A stretch of 48,044 nt of DNA, taken from the NCBI GenBank assembly GCA_018399715.1, contig JAGYNR010000005.1:1-48044 (forward strand), given 5' to 3'. The translations under genes and the position numbers were made by a program. Below, piece after piece: positions 1 through 9,217 of the stretch. Origin of the DNA: Desulfobacterales bacterium. GTDB lineage: Bacteria; Desulfobacterota; Desulfobacteria; Desulfobacterales; SKZT01. Position 1 is the stretch's first letter; each line of letters opens with the position of its first letter. Under the pieces are notes generated by a model. That model saw only the letters and a list, made by a program, of their open reading frames with translations, was not told the DNA's origin and did no database searches.

Positions 1-374
1 TCATGGTGTTGTTGCCATTTTACATAGGCGGTCACATCTTTTATTTTCAGAACGGGTCCGCTTGAAAGATCCCACAGAATTTCTGTCACCCGCTCACGGC
101 TTAAAAACGGAAATTTTTGTAACAGGTAATTTTCCGGCAGGATATGTTGCTGTTCGGCCTCGATAATATAATCCCTAAGCCTGCGAAGAAAAATGTCCTC
201 ATCGATGATTTCCAGATTCAACAGGTTGTTTAACGCAACGGACATTTCAAGCAGATCGATGGATTCTGCACCCAGGTCACGGACAAGGTACGTATCCGGA
301 CTGATGTCAATATTATCTTCCGTATCCATAATGTCGGCGATGATTTTTTGTATTTCAGAGAAAAGGTCGTTCAT
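1..374 (-). CDS. Acyl carrier protein-like protein (partial, runs off left edge)
   Basis: Reverse-strand reading from ATG at 374: MNDLFSEIQKIIADIMDTEDNIDISPDTYLVRDLGAESIDLLEMSVALNNLLNLEI...; DLGAESIDLLE is a phosphopantetheine-attachment motif. No stop before the window edge, so it is absent from the ORF track. Confidence 0.8.
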   Translation of the reverse strand, partial: MNDLFSEIQKIIADIMDTEDNIDISPDTYLVRDLGAESIDLLEMSVALNNLLNLEIIDEDIFLRRLRDYIIEAEQQHILPENYLLQKFPFLSRERVTEILWDLSSGPVLKIKDVTAYVKWQQHH

Positions 375-384
375 ATGGAATTCC

Positions 385-1134
385 TTATGATTGCTTTCCC
401 GCGGTAAGACCGCCGTCTATACAAATTTCGGTTGCGTTGAAGCTTCCGGCACTTTCGGAAAGAAGAAAAAGGATCGTATCTGCAATTTTTTCCGGTAAAA
501 CGGGATGTCCGACCGGAATCTTTGGTAATGTTTCGTTGGCATGGGTGCTTAGAAAATTTTTCCCGCGGCCTGCATCCACGTAACCGGGCCGTAAAATAAC
601 CGACGTGATACCCCGGCATCCTAATTCCAGTCCCATACTTCGATAAAGGGCTTCAGATGCCATTTTGGCAGCAGCATAAAACCCCTGTCCGGGATTGGGT
701 TGTGAGGCGGCGGTAGATGATACAAAAACGCAGCGGCCTTTTTTGCATTTGAGCATCAGGCGGCTGATTTGAATGAGTACGGCGGCGCGAAACGATATGT
801 TTTCTTCAAAATAAGTGTAGATGTCATCAACCCGGGCGGAGGACACCAGGCGCTCATAATCGGATTGTGCGAAATCAATCAGAAAATCCGGGCTTCCAAG
901 TATTTTCGGGGAAATATTTTTCAGAGTATCACGGTTGGAAAAATCCAATAACAGTGTTTTAAACCCGGATGATACGGGAGACAGTGCTTTCTCGATTTTA
1001 TGTTTGGATGCGTCGCTTCGATAGGTCAAAACAGGGGTGATACCTGAATTGAGCATCGATTTTGCCAATGCCAGACCGAGTAAGGAGCTGCCGCCGAGTA
1101 TAACCCCGAGATTTCCGTCAAAGGTTAGTCTCAT
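385..1134 (-). CDS. SDR-family oxidoreductase, 3-oxoacyl-ACP reductase (FabG)-like
   Basis: N-terminal GVILGGSSLLGLALAKS nucleotide-binding motif; YAAAKMASEAL (YxxxK); C-terminal ICIDGGLTAG. Confidence 0.8.
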   Translation of the reverse strand: MRLTFDGNLGVILGGSSLLGLALAKSMLNSGITPVLTYRSDASKHKIEKALSPVSSGFKTLLLDFSNRDTLKNISPKILGSPDFLIDFAQSDYERLVSSARVDDIYTYFEENISFRAAVLIQISRLMLKCKKGRCVFVSSTAASQPNPGQGFYAAAKMASEALYRSMGLELGCRGITSVILRPGYVDAGRGKNFLSTHANETLPKIPVGHPVLPEKIADTILFLLSESAGSFNATEICIDGGLTAGKQS

Positions 1135-1436
1135 AAAAGAAATGTTCCCTCCGCCAGGGAATCCGGCTGTTCACCGAAAAGTCGGCAGATAATTTTTGTT
1201 TTACCAAATTCCAGGCGATACCGGTAGTTTCCCGGCTTTAGAAAATGTTTAAATTTAAAGTTTTTAACCGAAAGATAATCCGGTTTAAATCCAGCAGTCT
1301 TGATCGCCTCGAAAAAAGCATGGATGATCATGCTTCCGGGGACAACCGGTTTACCCGGAAAATGATCCCGGTAAATAGGGTCCTCCGGATCAAAGAAAAC
1401 GTCTCCTTCCAGATAATGTTGCCGGCCACGGATCAT
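1131..1436 (-). CDS. 3-hydroxyacyl-ACP dehydratase (FabZ/FabA-like hotdog)
   Basis: DHFPGKPVVPGSMIIHAFFEAI active-site motif; 4-bp overlap with downstream SDR gene. Confidence 0.8.
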   Translation of the reverse strand: MIRGRQHYLEGDVFFDPEDPIYRDHFPGKPVVPGSMIIHAFFEAIKTAGFKPDYLSVKNFKFKHFLKPGNYRYRLEFGKTKIICRLFGEQPDSLAEGTFLL

Positions 1437-1442
1437 GTTTGT

Positions 1443-2432
1443 TTAAATCCCTTTTATCGTAAGGTCCAATGCTTCTGTCATCTGCCAATCCGAATGAATG
1501 TCTCTTCCGCCGGTGGTTAAATAATTTCCGGCCATGATACCATTGGCACCGGCCGCAAATATCATGGACTGGAAATCTTGAAGCGTGATTTCACGTCCGC
1601 CGCAGATGGTTATATCTTTTGCAGGATTAACAAATCTGAAAAGGCAGATACATTTTAACGCTTCGACAGGCGACATGATCGGCTGGTTTGCCAGCCTGGT
1701 GCCGAAAATGGGGTTTAAAAAATTAAGCGCAATGGAATCCACATCCAGGGCTTTCAGGGTAAACGCCAGTTCAACGCGCTGTTTCCAGCTTTCTCCAAGT
1801 CCTGCAATACCTCCGCTACAGATCTTCATCCCGGCCGATCTTGCATTTTCAATCGTTTTGATATTATCGGTAAACTGGTGGGTGGTGCAGATGTTTTTAA
1901 AAAAACTTTCCGCTGTTTCCAGGTTATGGTGATATCGGCTAATTCCACTTTCCATTAACGCATGGGCATTTTCATTACTGACCATACCCAGCGATGCGCA
2001 CAGATTCAGGTCGGTTGCCTTTCGGATTTTTTCGGCGGTGCGGCAAACTTGGTCTAATTCTTTCGGTGTCATGCAAAGTCCGCTGGTGACAATGGAAAAC
2101 TGGGTGGCTCCGGCTTTATGCATTTCGATTGCCCGCTGAAGTAAATCGTCTTCTGACATCAGCGGCCAGGTTTTGATACCGGTTTGATGAAAAGAGGACT
2201 GAGCGCAAAAAGCACAGTTTTGGGAACAACGGCCGGACTTGGCATTGACGATAGAACAGGCAAAGACTGTATTTTTCTTGTTTTGATGTCTGATCCGGTT
2301 GGTACAGGCGAGAAGATCAAACAAGTGTTCCACAGGAAGGGACACCATATCAAGTGCCTGTTTCTCCGGAATGGTGAAACTGCTGTCCGAAAGTATTTTA
2401 TCGGTTATTTCCAAAAGGTTTCTGATTTTCAT
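1443..2432 (-). CDS. bioB: Biotin synthase
   Basis: Radical SAM motif CSQNCAFCAQSSFHQTG, ICGGREITLQDFQSMIFAAGANGIMAGNYLTTGG; typical BioB. Confidence 0.95.
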   Translation of the reverse strand: MKIRNLLEITDKILSDSSFTIPEKQALDMVSLPVEHLFDLLACTNRIRHQNKKNTVFACSIVNAKSGRCSQNCAFCAQSSFHQTGIKTWPLMSEDDLLQRAIEMHKAGATQFSIVTSGLCMTPKELDQVCRTAEKIRKATDLNLCASLGMVSNENAHALMESGISRYHHNLETAESFFKNICTTHQFTDNIKTIENARSAGMKICSGGIAGLGESWKQRVELAFTLKALDVDSIALNFLNPIFGTRLANQPIMSPVEALKCICLFRFVNPAKDITICGGREITLQDFQSMIFAAGANGIMAGNYLTTGGRDIHSDWQMTEALDLTIKGI

Positions 2433-2486
2433 TGGTTCACTTTTTCAGGTTATCAGCCGGTGCATCACCAGGACTTCCAGATATTT

Positions 2487-3839
2487 TCAAAAATTATCTT
2501 CAACAATTACGTCCTGGATAGCCCTTGTAAGTTTTGTGATTTGGTCGGGCGCGATGATATAGGATGGCATCACATAAATCAGTTTTCCAAACGGCCTGAT
2601 CCATACGCCTTTTTCAACAAAACGCTTCTGAATTTTTTTCATATTGACAGGGCGTTTGAGCTCTACCACACCGATAGCTCCCAGGACACGAACATCTTCA
2701 ACCGGTGACAATTCTGCACACTGGAAAAGCTCTGATTTGAGCTGAGACTCAATTTTTTGGATCTTATCCTGCCAGGGAGTTGATAGCAACAGATCAATAC
2801 TGGCGATGGCGACAGCGCAGGCCAGCGGATTTGCCATAAAGGTTGGCCCGTGCATAAAGACGCCGCCTTTTGCGCAGATTCCCTCCGCCACCCGTTTTGT
2901 AGTCAGGGAGGCTGCCAGGGACATGCATCCACCGGTAAGGGCCTTTCCGACACATAGGATATCCGGGGTAACCTCGGCATGTTCCAGAGCGAACAGGGTG
3001 CCGGTTCTGCCAAAACCGGTAGCAATCTCATCGAAAATCAAAAGCACATTGAAATGATCGGTTAATTCCCTGACCCTTTTTAAATAATGCGGCGAGTAAA
3101 ACCGCATACCGCCGGCGCCCTGTACCACCGGCTCCAGAATAACCGCTGCAATGCTTTTATGATGGGTTTCCAGAAGATTTCTAAAGTCTGTAATATAGGT
3201 TTCATTCCAGGTTTCATCGAACCGGCAGCGGGGAGCTTCTGCAAAGTACTGAACCGGCAGCACTCCTTTGAAAAGGCTGTGCATGCCGGTAACAGGATCA
3301 CATACGCTCATGGCGGCAAACGTATCACCATGGTAACCGGAACGGACAGTCAGCAGCTTTTGTTTGTCTTCAAATCCTTTTGCCTGCCAGTACTGAAATG
3401 CCATTTTAATGGCGACTTCAACAGCCACCGACCCGGAATCACAGAAAAATATCTGGTCCAGCGCGGGAGGGGTCAGTGATATTAGACGGCGGGCAAGCCC
3501 GACCGCAGGTGCATGGGTCAGTCCTCCGAACATGATATGGGACATATTATCAACCTGCGCCCGGATTGCCTGGTTTAATACGGGATGGTTGTAGCCGTGA
3601 ATGGCGGCCCACCATGATGCCATACCATCAACCAGCTTACGTCCGTCCGTCAGCCGGATATGGACTCCCCTGGCGGAGTCTACCGGATAGGTCATCAGGG
3701 GGGCGGTCATGGAAGTATACGGATGCCAGATATGATTCTTGTCAAATTCCAGCAAATCATCATCATCGAACGGTTCCGGATCTGTAAAAGCAGTTTTGAT
3801 CGTTGCTGTTAATCCTTTTGCCATTAAGGAAACTCCCAT
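2487..3839 (-). CDS. bioA: Adenosylmethionine-8-amino-7-oxononanoate aminotransferase (start possibly 3824)
   Basis: [45 protein letters not shown]-lysine region GKALTGG; typical BioA. Confidence 0.95.
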   Translation of the reverse strand: MGVSLMAKGLTATIKTAFTDPEPFDDDDLLEFDKNHIWHPYTSMTAPLMTYPVDSARGVHIRLTDGRKLVDGMASWWAAIHGYNHPVLNQAIRAQVDNMSHIMFGGLTHAPAVGLARRLISLTPPALDQIFFCDSGSVAVEVAIKMAFQYWQAKGFEDKQKLLTVRSGYHGDTFAAMSVCDPVTGMHSLFKGVLPVQYFAEAPRCRFDETWNETYITDFRNLLETHHKSIAAVILEPVVQGAGGMRFYSPHYLKRVRELTDHFNVLLIFDEIATGFGRTGTLFALEHAEVTPDILCVGKALTGGCMSLAASLTTKRVAEGICAKGGVFMHGPTFMANPLACAVAIASIDLLLSTPWQDKIQKIESQLKSELFQCAELSPVEDVRVLGAIGVVELKRPVNMKKIQKRFVEKGVWIRPFGKLIYVMPSYIIAPDQITKLTRAIQDVIVEDNF

Positions 3840-3919
3840 AACCCCTGTTGAAAATATTTTGGTGAATATAACAATTTACCGCTTACATTTTCGGCTTTTT
3901 TTATCCCATAGGTTCCATA

Positions 3920-3951
3920 TTGTCAACCTAAATATAATCCTATGTTTACAA
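3920..3951 (-). promoter_or_regulatory. Candidate BirA (biotin repressor) operator
   Basis: TTGTCAACC-N14-TGTTTACAA, close to the known BirA palindrome TTGTAAACC-N14/15-GGTTTACAA, about 100 bp upstream of bioA. Confidence 0.75.
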
Positions 3952-4099
3952 TTAAAAGATGACCAACGGTCTTCATGGTATATCCAATACCTGCTATAGT
4001 ATTCCAGATAAATAATTCGGAACATAAAAACAATCTGTACTTCAAAATGTTTTTGATTTTTAAAAACCAAAATATTTTTCTTGAAAGCTATAGATTGAA

Positions 4100-5005
4100 T
4101 TACTGTATATTTATCAGCAGGGTTTCGATTTTTTTGGCAGCTTTCATTTCATCGATCCATTGACGGGGAATCGCATCCATGCCAAGATAAGCGCCAAGCA
4201 CCATTCCCACCAATGTCCCCCGAGCCGCGTTGTCCCCACCGCTCATGACACATTGAATGAGGGCTTCCTTTAAATTGTTTTCATATTTTGCAATAAGATG
4301 AATCACTCCCGGAAACATTTCACCGGTATGACAGCTTTGTCCGAAATTCCCAATAACCTCGACGCTGTCTTGATCTGTCGTCGCAAGCCCTTTCTGAAGC
4401 CATGCGGATACGGGGGAAATATCAAACCGGTCTTCTGCAACGGATTTTAAGGCGTCAACAGGTGAATTCCCTTTAAGAACCGCCTGTGTTACAAGGGCAA
4501 AATATTCCGCAGATTCGATGACGGATGGATCGGTATGCGTCATTCTTGTTTGTGCAATTGCGCTTTGAACAAGGGTTTTGGGGTCATTTTGGTAAAAACA
4601 GACCAGCGGAGCAATTCTTGCGGCACCCGCCAGGTCATCCGAACCTGACCCCGCCTCCCCGGCCGGCTTGCCCGCTTTATAGTTGGCCAACGTTTTTTGG
4701 GTAGCCCCGTCAATATAACCATCGTAACCCTCAAATAGTTTTTGCCAGCGATGTGAGAAGTCCTTAATGTCAAAGTTCCCGGTTTCGGCAACGGATGCCA
4801 GGAGTGCAAGCATCTGATCACCGTAATGGGTAAACTCACCACGATCTTTGCTTTTGTGATACGACTGCGGACCGGGCGCAAGCAAAGATTCCACCCGACC
4901 AAAATCAGACTTGATTCTTTCGGTATCATATATCCAGTGAACGCTCAGGGCCAGTGAATCCGCCGCAAAAGATGCCATAACCATTGCTTTTGTTTTACTT
5001 TCCAT
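4100..5005 (-). CDS. ADP-ribosylglycohydrolase family protein
   Basis: GDQMLALLASVAETG, TRMTHTDPSVIESAEYFA, GGDNAARGTLVGMVLGAYLG: DraG/ARH-type metal-binding motifs. Confidence 0.88.
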   Translation of the reverse strand: MESKTKAMVMASFAADSLALSVHWIYDTERIKSDFGRVESLLAPGPQSYHKSKDRGEFTHYGDQMLALLASVAETGNFDIKDFSHRWQKLFEGYDGYIDGATQKTLANYKAGKPAGEAGSGSDDLAGAARIAPLVCFYQNDPKTLVQSAIAQTRMTHTDPSVIESAEYFALVTQAVLKGNSPVDALKSVAEDRFDISPVSAWLQKGLATTDQDSVEVIGNFGQSCHTGEMFPGVIHLIAKYENNLKEALIQCVMSGGDNAARGTLVGMVLGAYLGMDAIPRQWIDEMKAAKKIETLLINIQ

Positions 5006-5356
5006 AAAACCTCCTGTTAATGAATATTAGTCAGAAACTAAGGCATACCATATGGGAATGCAAGTATTATTGTGATTGATGAAGATGTCCGACGTTGCTT
5101 AACCAAGCGTTTTCCATCCGCTGTCTTTATACCATCAGACACAATTATATTTTAATACTGTCTGTTATGCATTGTAGCCGGGAACCATCGTACCGGAAAC
5201 ATAGGCTCCCGTAGAAATTTCGCAAATGCGAACATCTCATTTGAGTAGACGCGGAACAAAATCGTCCTTATTTTCAAGCATCTCGGCTGCGCCGATCAAT
5301 TCAGCGTAGCGTATGGAAAAATTGACCAAAATTTTCAGGTTTGATAATATTGAATT

Positions 5357-5668
5357 ATGGCACTTATTCAGGAGATCCGCGCAAAAATTAAACAACGTCG
5401 TTATGAATACTCCAAACATGCTGTCGATCAGAGTATTTTCCGCGATATAAGTGTGTTTGAATTAGAGGAAGCGGTGATCGGTAAAAGTGAAGTAATTGAA
5501 GATTACCCAGACGACAAATATGGCCCGACTTGTCTTATCCTTCACTACACTAAAGCGGGTAGGCCGTTGCATATACAGTGCAGCTATCCGGGTCGGCATC
5601 TTGTCAAGATCATCACCCTATACCAGCCTGACCCCGAACTTTGGATCGATTTTAAGATCAGAAGGTAG
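5357..5668 (+). CDS. DUF4258-type small protein (putative toxin)
   Basis: KIKQRRYEYSKHAVDQSIFRDISVFELEEAVIGKSEVIEDYPDDKYGPTCLILHYTKAGRPLHIQCSY: DUF4258-like. Confidence 0.7.
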   Translation: MALIQEIRAKIKQRRYEYSKHAVDQSIFRDISVFELEEAVIGKSEVIEDYPDDKYGPTCLILHYTKAGRPLHIQCSYPGRHLVKIITLYQPDPELWIDFKIRR

Positions 5669-5685
5669 ACATAAGGAGATTTAAA

Positions 5686-5895
5686 ATGAAAGAGACAATG
5701 GTAGAATCTAGAGTAACCTATATACTTGAACATGATGGAAAATTTTTTATTGTCGAAAATGTCCCGGCGCGAGTATGCATAGAGACTGGAGAGCAGTTTT
5801 TTTCTCCTGAAACGGTAGATCATATCCATGGCATTATCAAGGGGAGACGAAACCCTGATAAAATAATTGAAACTCCCGTGTATAATTATGGATAG
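5686..5895 (+). CDS. MqsA/YgiT-type antitoxin-like protein lacking the zinc-finger cysteines
   Basis: VTYILEHDGKFFIVENVPARVCIETGEQFFSPETVDHI matches the YgiT-type core; located 17 bp after the DUF4258 gene. Confidence 0.65.
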   Translation: MKETMVESRVTYILEHDGKFFIVENVPARVCIETGEQFFSPETVDHIHGIIKGRRNPDKIIETPVYNYG

Positions 5896-6181
5896 CACTG
5901 CCCAATCTGTCACTTAACAGGAAAGGCTATTAAATCGCCGAATCATCTTTCGGAGTTTTGCGATGTTCATTATTTTAAAAACCTTATTGCTGTATGCTCC
6001 GACTGCCTGTTAGTTCACTTTTGAACTCACACACTGCGAGGTTAGCGGAAGGTCAAGATAAATAAAAGCAAAGCCGAACGTTACATGTTGAAACGAGCGA
6101 AAATCTCCAGCGCAATGATAATAAATTAGCGCTGAGCGGGTTACATATATTTTTTGAAAATCACCTTATGGGAACAAACTC

Positions 6182-6613
6182 ATGACCAAAGACCTGACAA
6201 ATTCGGCGGTTGATCGCCAAAACATTCTCAATAACCCTTATGCTCTTGCAGAAATCGAGAAGGCAGCAGGCATCCGAGGCATTCCTTTCGAGGGAAAGAC
6301 GGTGGTGCTCAAGGAACAAGTCGCGTCGTTTTTCGAGGTGACTCTGCGCACTGTGGAAAACTATTTAGAACAAAACGCAGAGGAACTTTCCCGAAACGGG
6401 TATGAGGTGTTGAAAGGTAAACGCCTGAAAGCTTTAAAGTTAGAAATTCAAGAGTTGAATGTTCCCGAAACAGATTTCGGGAACATTTCAAAATCTCCCC
6501 AATTAGGAGTGTTTGAATTCCGAGCGTTTTTAAACCTCGCGATGCTAATGCGAGAATCCGAGAGGGCTGCATTTTGGACTGGCGGATGCAATTTTAGCTG
6601 CAACAGCCGATAA
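6182..6613 (+). pseudogene. Truncated RhuM-like DNA-binding protein N-terminus
   Basis: KTVVLKEQVASFFEVTLRTVENYLEQNAEELSRNGYEVLKGKRL resembles the N-terminal HTH region of RhuM/virulence-type DNA-binding proteins; homology appears to stop near 6560 and the frame reads out into an unrelated sequence. Confidence 0.5.
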
Positions 6614-6704
6614 AGAAAATGCAAAATTAAAGACCCTAAATGTAAGGCATTATCCTATGATTAAGGGCTTAAAGCCAGCTTATAAAAACGGTTATGGCAA
6701 TTGA
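6564..6704 (+). pseudogene. C-terminal fragment of a PIN-domain (VapC-like) protein
   Basis: In a frame other than the preceding ORF: GLHFGLADAILAATADKENAKLKTLNVRHYPMIKGLKPAYKNGYGN*; typical PIN C-terminal motif, no N-terminus present. Confidence 0.65.
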
Positions 6705-6712
6705 TGAAACTG

Positions 6713-7459
6713 CTAAGAATTTAAACCCTCATAGAATTGCTCATAATCTTTGCCCAGGTACGCGCGTTTTACCTCTTCGTCAGCCAGAAGGTCTGCTGCT
6801 GTCCCCTGAAGCACCATCCGGCCGGTTTCCAGAACATAGCCTCGGTCTGCGATTTTCAAAGCTGCCGTAGCGTTTTGCTCTACCAACAAAATGGTTAAAC
6901 CGTTTTCGCGAAGATCAACCAAGGTTTTCAGAATTTTGTCCACCAGCAGTGGCGCAAGTCCCATGGAGGGTTCATCGAGAAGCAATAACTGCGGACGAGC
7001 CATCAGTGACCGCCCAATAGCCAGCATTTGTTGCTCTCCCCCTGATAGAGTGCCGGCAGGCTGATGGATTCGTTCTTTGAGCACCGGAAAAAGGGTCATA
7101 ACCATTTCCAGGTCCTGTGCAATTTGATGATGTTGTTTGCGGCGATACATCGTATAAGCGCCTAATTTTAAATTATCCATCACCGACAAGGGGGGAAAAA
7201 TCAACCGCCCTTCGGGGACCATGCTGATCCCTTTTCTGACAATTCCCGGCGGGTCTATCCCTTTGATCGGGACATTTTGGAAAAGAACCTCTCCCTTCCA
7301 TCTGGAAAGCAAACCGCAGATAGCTTGTAATAAGGTGCTTTTTCCTGCACCATTGGCACCAATGAGACTTACCAGTTCACCTTGTGCTACCGAAAGGCTT
7401 ACTCCCTTGATGGCCATGATCCGTCCATAATAACATTTTAAATTGCGTATTTTTAGCAT
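6713..7459 (-). CDS. livF: Branched-chain amino acid ABC transporter ATP-binding protein
   Basis: GANGAGKSTLLQAI, LSGGEQQMLAIGRSLM, LLLDEPSMGLAPLLVD: LivF type. Confidence 0.93.
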   Translation of the reverse strand: MLKIRNLKCYYGRIMAIKGVSLSVAQGELVSLIGANGAGKSTLLQAICGLLSRWKGEVLFQNVPIKGIDPPGIVRKGISMVPEGRLIFPPLSVMDNLKLGAYTMYRRKQHHQIAQDLEMVMTLFPVLKERIHQPAGTLSGGEQQMLAIGRSLMARPQLLLLDEPSMGLAPLLVDKILKTLVDLRENGLTILLVEQNATAALKIADRGYVLETGRMVLQGTAADLLADEEVKRAYLGKDYEQFYEGLNS

Positions 7460-7469
7460 CTTTGTGTTT

Positions 7470-8267
7470 TTAATGCTCTGAACGTCCTAAATAAGCTGAC
7501 ATTACGGCCTCGTTGCTCTGAACTTCCCTCGGGGTTCCCTCGGCAATTTTTTCGCCCTGATCCAACACCACAATCCGGTTTGAAATATCCATTATGAGAC
7601 CCATGTCATGTTCTACCAGCAATAAGGTAATGCCTTGTGCCTGAATTTTTTTTAACAGCGTTCCAAGTTGGCGGGTTTCCACTGTATTGAGTCCGGCTGC
7701 AGGTTCATCGAGCAAAAGCAGTCGGGGGCTTGATGATAAAGCTCTCGCTATTTCCAGAAGCCGCTGCCATCCAAAGGACAGTTCTGAACTTCTTCGGTTG
7801 GCCAGATGATCAATTCCTACAAACGCCATTATTTTCAGCGCCTTTTTCCGGGATGCTGTTTCTTCTTTCACCATCCATGGCGTTCGGGTCACAGCACTCC
7901 AGAATCCACATCGCGTGCGAACATGTTGTCCGACCATGACATTTTCCAGGGCGGTCATGCTGCCAAACAGCTCGACATTTTGAAACGTGCGGGCAATTCC
8001 TACCTGAACAAGATCATATACTTTTTTTCCTCCGATCGGTCTGCCGTCAAAAAGAATCTCTCCGGAATCGGGTGTAAAAATACCGGTAATCAGATTGAAA
8101 AGGGTGGTTTTCCCGGCACCGTTGGGACCAATGAGGGCTTGCACCATTCCCTCTTTAAGATCAAATGATATATTCCAAAGGGCTTGAACGCCACCAAACG
8201 CTTTTGCAATCGAATTTAATGTTAATAACGGTTTATGGCTGGTCTTTTTTCGATCGGGTTCGTTCAT
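7470..8267 (-). CDS. livG: Branched-chain amino acid ABC transporter ATP-binding protein
   Basis: GPNGAGKTTLFNLITG, ARTFQNVELFGSMTALENVMVGQH: LivG type. Confidence 0.93.
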   Translation of the reverse strand: MNEPDRKKTSHKPLLTLNSIAKAFGGVQALWNISFDLKEGMVQALIGPNGAGKTTLFNLITGIFTPDSGEILFDGRPIGGKKVYDLVQVGIARTFQNVELFGSMTALENVMVGQHVRTRCGFWSAVTRTPWMVKEETASRKKALKIMAFVGIDHLANRRSSELSFGWQRLLEIARALSSSPRLLLLDEPAAGLNTVETRQLGTLLKKIQAQGITLLLVEHDMGLIMDISNRIVVLDQGEKIAEGTPREVQSNEAVMSAYLGRSEH

Positions 8268-9195
8268 ATATATCCAGTAATCCTCGAGTTAAACCCTGTG
8301 GCAAGAGTACCATCACCAGCATCAGAATCAGTCCGTAGACCACCATTTCGAATTCAGAAAATGCATGAAGCCATTCAGGGAGCATCGTTAACAACGATGC
8401 TCCCAAAAGGGACCCCCAAACGCTGGCCATACCACCGATAACCACCATGGTAACGATTTTGATGGAGACAATAAAGCTAAATGTGCCCGGGCTGATAAAA
8501 CTGACCAGATGTGCATAAAAAAAGCCAGCCAGGGCAGATAACCCCGCGCTGAACACAAAAATTTCCAGTTTCATGTTCCGGGTGTTTATTCCCATTGCCC
8601 GCGCAGCATTTTCGCTGTCATGTATGGCGCGCAGGGCTCGACCTATCCTTGAATGAATGAGCCGTTTACTGACAATAAAGCTGATCAGCACCGTCAGCCA
8701 GACTAGATAAAAAAAGTTTCGTATCTGAGAAAAAGAAACGGGACCGATTTCCAGAGGCGGAATACCGATAAATCCGGAGGAACCACCGGTCATTGATGAC
8801 CATTCACGAAAAACAATGTGAACGATCATTCCAAATCCTAATGTTCCCATTCCCAGATAGTATCCGGATAGCTTAAGGGTGGGAAGTCCCACAAGAAAGG
8901 CCACCAGCATGGAAAGCAAAATAGCACAGGGAAGTGCCAACCAGGGAGAAAACCCATAGTGGACCGTCAGCACCGCAGTGGTATAAGCTCCTAAACCGTA
9001 AAAAGCAGCATGACCAAGCGATATCTGTCCGGCATACCCCATTAGCATATTAAGACCCAGGGCAAGAATTGTGTTAATGCCGATAAATGTCAATAGCTGA
9101 ACATAGTAATAGTTTTCAACAGATAATCCGATAATAGCAATCGCTATGAAAAATACAGCGTAGCTGAGCCGATCCCGGTTTAGGAATTTTAACAT
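8233..9195 (-). CDS. livM: Branched-chain amino acid ABC transporter permease (ORF track start 9267)
   Basis: LALGLNMLMGYAGQISLGHAAFYGLGAYTTAVL; start MLKFLNRDRL chosen to avoid overlap with livH. Confidence 0.9.
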   Translation of the reverse strand: MLKFLNRDRLSYAVFFIAIAIIGLSVENYYYVQLLTFIGINTILALGLNMLMGYAGQISLGHAAFYGLGAYTTAVLTVHYGFSPWLALPCAILLSMLVAFLVGLPTLKLSGYYLGMGTLGFGMIVHIVFREWSSMTGGSSGFIGIPPLEIGPVSFSQIRNFFYLVWLTVLISFIVSKRLIHSRIGRALRAIHDSENAARAMGINTRNMKLEIFVFSAGLSALAGFFYAHLVSFISPGTFSFIVSIKIVTMVVIGGMASVWGSLLGASLLTMLPEWLHAFSEFEMVVYGLILMLVMVLLPQGLTRGLLDIYERTRSKKDQP

Positions 9196-9217
9196 ACCAA
9201 ATAACAACTGATAGAAT

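Noticed and set aside
371-619. Many antisense ORFs overlapping confident genes (e.g. 371-619, 2184-2708, 4540-4929, 9626-9937, 43386-43706)
   Set aside because: They lie opposite or in alternate frames of well-supported coding regions, lack recognisable motifs and RBS, and look like shadow ORFs.
5237-5419. Minus-strand 60-aa ORF ending ILVNFSIRYAELIGAAEMLENKDDFVPRLLK
   Set aside because: Could be a tail of a decayed small gene upstream of the DUF4258 gene, but I cannot assign a family; it overlaps the start of the better-supported plus-strand gene.
5990-6140. Possible attC-like or cassette-type repeat around the TA-like genes (GTTAG..., GCCGAACGTTA)
   Set aside because: Core sites do not pair convincingly by eye and no integrase is present; insufficient for an integron claim.
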